Shown here: positions 5,925 to 8,768 of the stretch, one piece after another
Layout of the letters: the number at the start of each line of letters is the position of its first letter
Numbering within the stretch: the first letter of the stretch is position 1
DNA from: Bacteriovoracaceae bacterium UBA2394
Lineage (GTDB): Bacteria > Bdellovibrionota > UBA2394
NCBI GenBank assembly: GCA_002343335.1
Contig: DDSI01000227.1
Span: 10,885 to 19,652, forward strand
Direction of reading: 5' to 3'
Length of the DNA stretch: 8,768 nt
The notes under the pieces: generated by a model
Database searches by the model: none
What the model saw: only the letters and a program-made list of their open reading frames with translations
What the model was told of the DNA's origin: nothing
Program-made: the position numbers and the translations under genes

Positions 5925-7520
5925 ATGAAAAGAGCCTTTCACCTGCGGAGCATGGTGGCGTACTCCCTTTTTGCTTTTCTCGCCGCTTGTTCTTCAAAGA
6001 ACTCCTCGAGTCGCTATTACAATCCACAGACGGCACTTATCACCGATGAAGAAATGGGGACGACGGGCCAAACCAACCCCATTTTGGTGGAGGAAGAATA
6101 TGAAGCGCAACAGCGGGGTGAGGTGACCTTTGATATTCCTGTTGTGCGCAATGAAAAGGTCGAGCAGTGGATCGAATATTTTCAAGGCCGAGGCCGAAAA
6201 TGGTTCGTGCTTTATATGGAACGATCGGGTCGCTACGTTCCCATGTTTAGAAAAATTTTAAGAGATCATGACTTGCCCGAAGACTTGGTGAATCTCGCAA
6301 TGATTGAGTCGGGATTTAGCGTGCGAGCTTACTCTCGTGCACGCGCTGTCGGTCCTTGGCAATTTATGAAAGCGACGGGGCGACTTTACGGCCTCAAAGT
6401 GAACTTCTGGCTGGATGAAAGACGAGATCCTGAAAAGGCCACTATCGCTGCCGCTCGGCATTTGAAAGATTTATACGATCAGTTTCAATCTTGGAAACTG
6501 GCCGCCGCCGCTTACAATGCCGGCGCTGGAAAAGTGACGAGGGCGATCAAGCGCTACAGGACGGAAGATTTTTGGGCGCTGACCAAAGGGCGCTATCTGA
6601 AGCCTGAAACTCGAAACTATGTTCCGAAGTTGATTGCGGCGGCATTGATCGCAAAAGAGCCCGAAAAATATGGATTCGTGAACATCGAATATCAAGATCC
6701 ACTTCAGTACGATAAAATTATTTTGGAAGATCCTGTGAACTTGCAGGTCTTGGCCGATAAGTCGGGAACGAGTCTCGAAGAAATCATGGCACTCAACCCG
6801 GAGTTGAATCATCCGGTCACTCCGCCGGCTGTAAAAAATTACGAATTGCGAGTGCCGGTCGGACATTCGGAAAAGTTTTTGATGGCTTACAGAAATCTGG
6901 GACCTGAAGAGAGATTTCAATACACCGTGCATACCGTACGAAAGGGAGATTCCATTGGAAGGTTGACTCGTCTCTATGCAATTCCTTCGAAGGAAATCAT
7001 GGCGTTCAATGGATTGAAGTCCGAGCGTCGGTTGAAGGTCGGCTCCACCATACTCATTCCAATTCCAAACACCATGGCTTTGGAAACCGTCGAGCGAAGA
7101 GCTGCTCTTCAGGAGCCCGAACCTCGCCGTCGTCGAGTGAGTTCAAGCGTCGCGCGTAACAGCGTTAATGGCAGTCGCGTAGCTTCCGCTGGACCTTCCG
7201 TCGAAGATGCCTCGGGTATTCACGTGGTTCGAGCTGGTGAAACGCTTTCTTCTATTGCGACAAAATACAATGTTCGCATTGGAGATCTCAAAAGAGAAAA
7301 CAACCTCCGACGAAGTCGGATCAACGCTGGGCAGCGGTTAAAAGTCCCGGAGGGATCCAAAAGGGTCCACGTCGTCAGGAGGGGGGAGTCTCTAGCGCTG
7401 ATCGCTGAGCGATACGGCGCCAGCATCAGCGATATCAAATCGCGAAATCGCCGCCGTATTCAGCAGGATCGGATTCTTCCAGGAACGCGATTGGTGATTC
7501 CAGCTGCGTCGGATACCTGA
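5925..7520 (+). CDS. mltD: Membrane-bound lytic murein transglycosylase D with LysM repeats
   Basis: This 531-aa lipoprotein cleaves the glycan strands of peptidoglycan to 1,6-anhydro-muropeptides in the periplasm. The signal peptide (K2, R3, R8 and a hydrophobic core) ends in the lipobox LAAC with C22, so it is probably lipid-anchored. The family-1A transglycosylase domain is at about 95-245: the catalytic glutamate is E128 in AMIESGF, followed by AVGPWQFM (141-148) and AAAAYNAGAGKV (193-204). A degenerate LysM-like segment (about 256-312, LNPELNHPVTPP) typical of MltD follows. Three clear LysM domains, which bind N-acetylglucosamine chains, lie at about 333-380, 432-475 and 481-526. The first two are separated by an Arg-rich linker (EPRRRR). 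The ATG is supported by the basic n-region; Met10 would leave the signal peptide without basic residues. There is no Shine-Dalgarno, and the promoter suggests a leaderless message. It is convergent with rpsD, with a 7-bp gap. Confidence 0.95.
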   Translation: MKRAFHLRSMVAYSLFAFLAACSSKNSSSRYYNPQTALITDEEMGTTGQTNPILVEEEYEAQQRGEVTFDIPVVRNEKVEQWIEYFQGRGRKWFVLYMERSGRYVPMFRKILRDHDLPEDLVNLAMIESGFSVRAYSRARAVGPWQFMKATGRLYGLKVNFWLDERRDPEKATIAAARHLKDLYDQFQSWKLAAAAYNAGAGKVTRAIKRYRTEDFWALTKGRYLKPETRNYVPKLIAAALIAKEPEKYGFVNIEYQDPLQYDKIILEDPVNLQVLADKSGTSLEEIMALNPELNHPVTPPAVKNYELRVPVGHSEKFLMAYRNLGPEERFQYTVHTVRKGDSIGRLTRLYAIPSKEIMAFNGLKSERRLKVGSTILIPIPNTMALETVERRAALQEPEPRRRRVSSSVARNSVNGSRVASAGPSVEDASGIHVVRAGETLSSIATKYNVRIGDLKRENNLRRSRINAGQRLKVPEGSKRVHVVRRGESLALIAERYGASISDIKSRNRRRIQQDRILPGTRLVIPAASDT

Positions 7521-7527
7521 TTAAGCC

Positions 7528-8151
7528 TTACTTGCTACCGCGAGTTGCGTAGTACTCAGCGATCAACCGATCATTGTAGGTGAACGGAATGTCTGCCGTT
7601 GTCGCTGCCGCCACAATTTTTCCGGTCTGAGCATCAAGCTTTTCCAAATGCGCAGGCAGATCCAATCGAGGGCGTTGGCTTGCTTGAAGAACGGAGGGCA
7701 ATTCTTTCGCTTTATCTCGCACTTTCACTTCGTCGCCGACCTTCAAAACGACCGAACCGATGTTCACTCGTTTGCCATTCACTAAAACATGGCCGTGACG
7801 GACGAGTTGACGAGCGGCACGCATCGAAGGCGCAAATTGCATGCGAAATACGATGTTATCCAGACGCATTTCCAATCGACGGGAAAGCTCGGAAATCCAG
7901 TTGATCTCAGCCTGACGAGATTGCTTCACGAATCGCTGCAGTTGGCGCTCAGTTAAATCATAGTGCGCAATCAGCTTTTGTTTTTCGTACAAGCGAAGCG
8001 AATATTCAGAAGGTTTTCGGCGACTCGCTCCATGTTGTCCGGGAGCGAAGGGACGACGTTCCAAGGCGCCTGGTTTTCCCAAACCGGGAAGATCCGTGTT
8101 TAGGCGTCGTTGTCGTCGAAATTTCTTAACCGTGCTCGATTTGGACTTCAT
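7528..8151 (-). CDS. rpsD: 30S ribosomal protein S4
   Basis: This 207-aa protein is a primary 16S rRNA-binding and assembly protein of the 30S body and contributes to decoding fidelity. Visible marks are TDLPGL (19-24), RRPFAPGQHG (32-41) and an S4 RNA-binding domain at about 94-156 (RLDNIVFRMQFAPSMRAARQ, then HGHVLVNGKRV). The C-terminus, IPFTYNDRLIAEYYA, is typical of the family. The length matches usual S4. The N-terminus starts MKSKSSTVKKF and has no cysteines, so the zinc-binding form is absent. GAGGAAA (complement of 8160-8166) is a good Shine-Dalgarno about 10 nt before the ATG. The gene stands alone, not beside rpsM, rpsK or rpoA as in the common alpha operon. It could be the only S4 gene or a second copy; the window cannot tell. 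Shared leader regulation with fbaB is unproven. Confidence 0.96.
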   Translation of the reverse strand: MKSKSSTVKKFRRQRRLNTDLPGLGKPGALERRPFAPGQHGASRRKPSEYSLRLYEKQKLIAHYDLTERQLQRFVKQSRQAEINWISELSRRLEMRLDNIVFRMQFAPSMRAARQLVRHGHVLVNGKRVNIGSVVLKVGDEVKVRDKAKELPSVLQASQRPRLDLPAHLEKLDAQTGKIVAAATTADIPFTYNDRLIAEYYATRGSK

Positions 8152-8226
8152 GTTCTTTGTTTCCTCTACGTAGGTAATTAGGCTAGAAAACTAGCAATGA
8201 TCAATCCCTTTCATCACGAGAATTCC
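8152..8226. promoter_or_regulatory. Divergent rpsD/fbaB control region with two palindromes
   Basis: These 75 bp hold the rpsD Shine-Dalgarno (8160-8166, minus strand), a perfect 8-bp palindrome CTACGTAG (8166-8173) and the perfect inverted repeat GCTAGAAAACTAGC (8182-8195, 5-bp arms). TAGAAA (8184-8189) inside the second palindrome could be a -10 for fbaB, but no good -35 sits at the right distance. Promoters for both genes are expected here and I could not fix either one. Confidence 0.4.
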
Positions 8227-8768
8227 ATGGGAAAAACCACTTCTATATCAAATTCATACGACTTTAAAGACATTCAAAAAATCCTCAAGGACGATGCGCT
8301 TCTGCAATACAGTTGCAAGGGCATCAAGCCGAGCCAACTTCACTTGCCGGGTCCGGACTTTGTGGAGCGGGTTTTTATACCGTCCGATCGATCTCCGAAT
8401 GTCCTAAAAAGCCTGCATTGGATGTTTAATACCGGGAATTTGAAGGGAACGGGCTATCTGTCCATCCTTCCGGTAGATCAGGGCATTGAACATTCTGCGG
8501 GAGCGAGTTTTGCTCCAAATCCGGAGTATTTCGATCCTGAAAATATCGTGAAGCTGGCGATCGAAGGGGGCTGCAACGGTGTGGCGAGCACTTATGGCGT
8601 CCTCGGCGCGGTAGCGCGAAAGTACGCCCATCAGATCCCGTTCATTTTGAAGATCAACCACAATGAGTTGCTGAGCTATCCGAACACGTTTGATCAAAAT
8701 ATTTTTGCTCAAGTGGAAGCCGCTCATCAGATGGGATGTGCGGGAATTGGCGCGACGATTTATTTCGG
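8227..8768 (+). CDS. fbaB: Class I fructose-bisphosphate aldolase, FbaB/DhnA type (N-terminal part)
   Basis: The first 180 codons plus 2 nt are visible, and the gene runs off the right edge. It encodes a Schiff-base aldolase that interconverts fructose-1,6-bisphosphate with glyceraldehyde-3-phosphate and dihydroxyacetone phosphate in glycolysis/gluconeogenesis. The sequence matches E. coli FbaB closely as I recall it: [55 protein letters not shown] and [13 protein letters not shown]. coli FbaB is about 350 aa, so about half is seen, and the catalytic lysine should lie beyond the window. ATG 8227 already gives a slightly longer N-terminus than E. coli. An in-frame ATG at 8197 would add 10 residues, and a stop at 8179 bounds it. 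Neither start has a strong ribosome-binding site. The gene is divergent from rpsD. Confidence 0.93.
   Translation, partial: MGKTTSISNSYDFKDIQKILKDDALLQYSCKGIKPSQLHLPGPDFVERVFIPSDRSPNVLKSLHWMFNTGNLKGTGYLSILPVDQGIEHSAGASFAPNPEYFDPENIVKLAIEGGCNGVASTYGVLGAVARKYAHQIPFILKINHNELLSYPNTFDQNIFAQVEAAHQMGCAGIGATIYF

Noticed and set aside
6471..6932. 153-codon minus-strand frame inside mltD
   Set aside because: It lies opposite the transglycosylase/LysM coding region, whose frame carries clear motifs; the translation has no family character.
7141..7510. Possible DNA repeat in the 3' part of mltD
   Set aside because: The similarity is at protein level (tandem LysM domains 2 and 3); the DNA arms have diverged, so this is domain duplication and not a mobile or CRISPR-like repeat.
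8404..8727. 107-codon minus-strand frame opposite fbaB
   Set aside because: The plus strand here encodes highly recognisable FbaB sequence; the reverse frame is a by-product.
1..8768. tRNA, rRNA, CRISPR, insertion sequence or phage attachment features
   Set aside because: I saw no tRNA cloverleaf, no regular short repeat array, no transposase or integrase, and no terminal inverted repeats flanked by target duplications.

Overview
This window looks like a stretch of chromosome from a Gram-negative bacterium, not an island, phage or plasmid. It has roughly balanced base composition, tight packing and mostly housekeeping genes. A lipoprotein-type murein transglycosylase and signal-peptide proteins point to an outer membrane and periplasm. 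RNase J, a solitary cysteine-poor ribosomal protein S4 and an FbaB-type class I aldolase argue against an enteric bacterium. They would fit the Bdellovibrionota/delta-proteobacteria-like groups, but this placement is an inference from gene content, not a proof.

Layout. At the left edge (1-95, minus strand) is the first third or less of a signal-peptide-bearing protein that leaves the window. Divergent from it is asd (168-1211, +), aspartate-semialdehyde dehydrogenase. Its 3' end overlaps by 59 bp the start of an unrecognised secreted protein (1153-3210, +), which has a fibronectin-III-like domain and a Cys + transmembrane + basic C-terminal tail. A 190-bp AT-rich convergent spacer (3211-3400) follows, with several hairpins. 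RNase J (3401-5080) lies on the minus strand. Head-to-head with it, 50 bp away, is rsmE (5131-5835, +), followed by the lytic transglycosylase mltD (5925-7520, +). mltD faces rpsD (7528-8151, -) tail-to-tail with a 7-bp gap. rpsD is divergent from fbaB (8227 to the right edge, +), which is cut by the window end.

How the genes relate. Two themes recur. One is translation and RNA: RNase J for mRNA/rRNA processing and decay, RsmE for 16S rRNA methylation, S4 for 30S assembly. The other is the envelope: MltD for peptidoglycan remodelling, the secreted FnIII protein, and the partial left-edge protein. asd also feeds the envelope, because it leads to diaminopimelate for peptidoglycan. fbaB belongs to central carbon metabolism. 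Only asd plus the secreted protein looks like a translationally coupled pair; the other genes are singletons or have their own promoters.

I found no clearly new multi-gene system. The points most worth a second look are a near-consensus promoter whose predicted start site falls on the mltD ATG (a possible leaderless mRNA), the anchoring-type C-terminus of the 685-aa secreted protein, the long coding overlap between asd and that protein, and the solitary zinc-ligand-free S4 gene with palindromes in its divergent promoter region.
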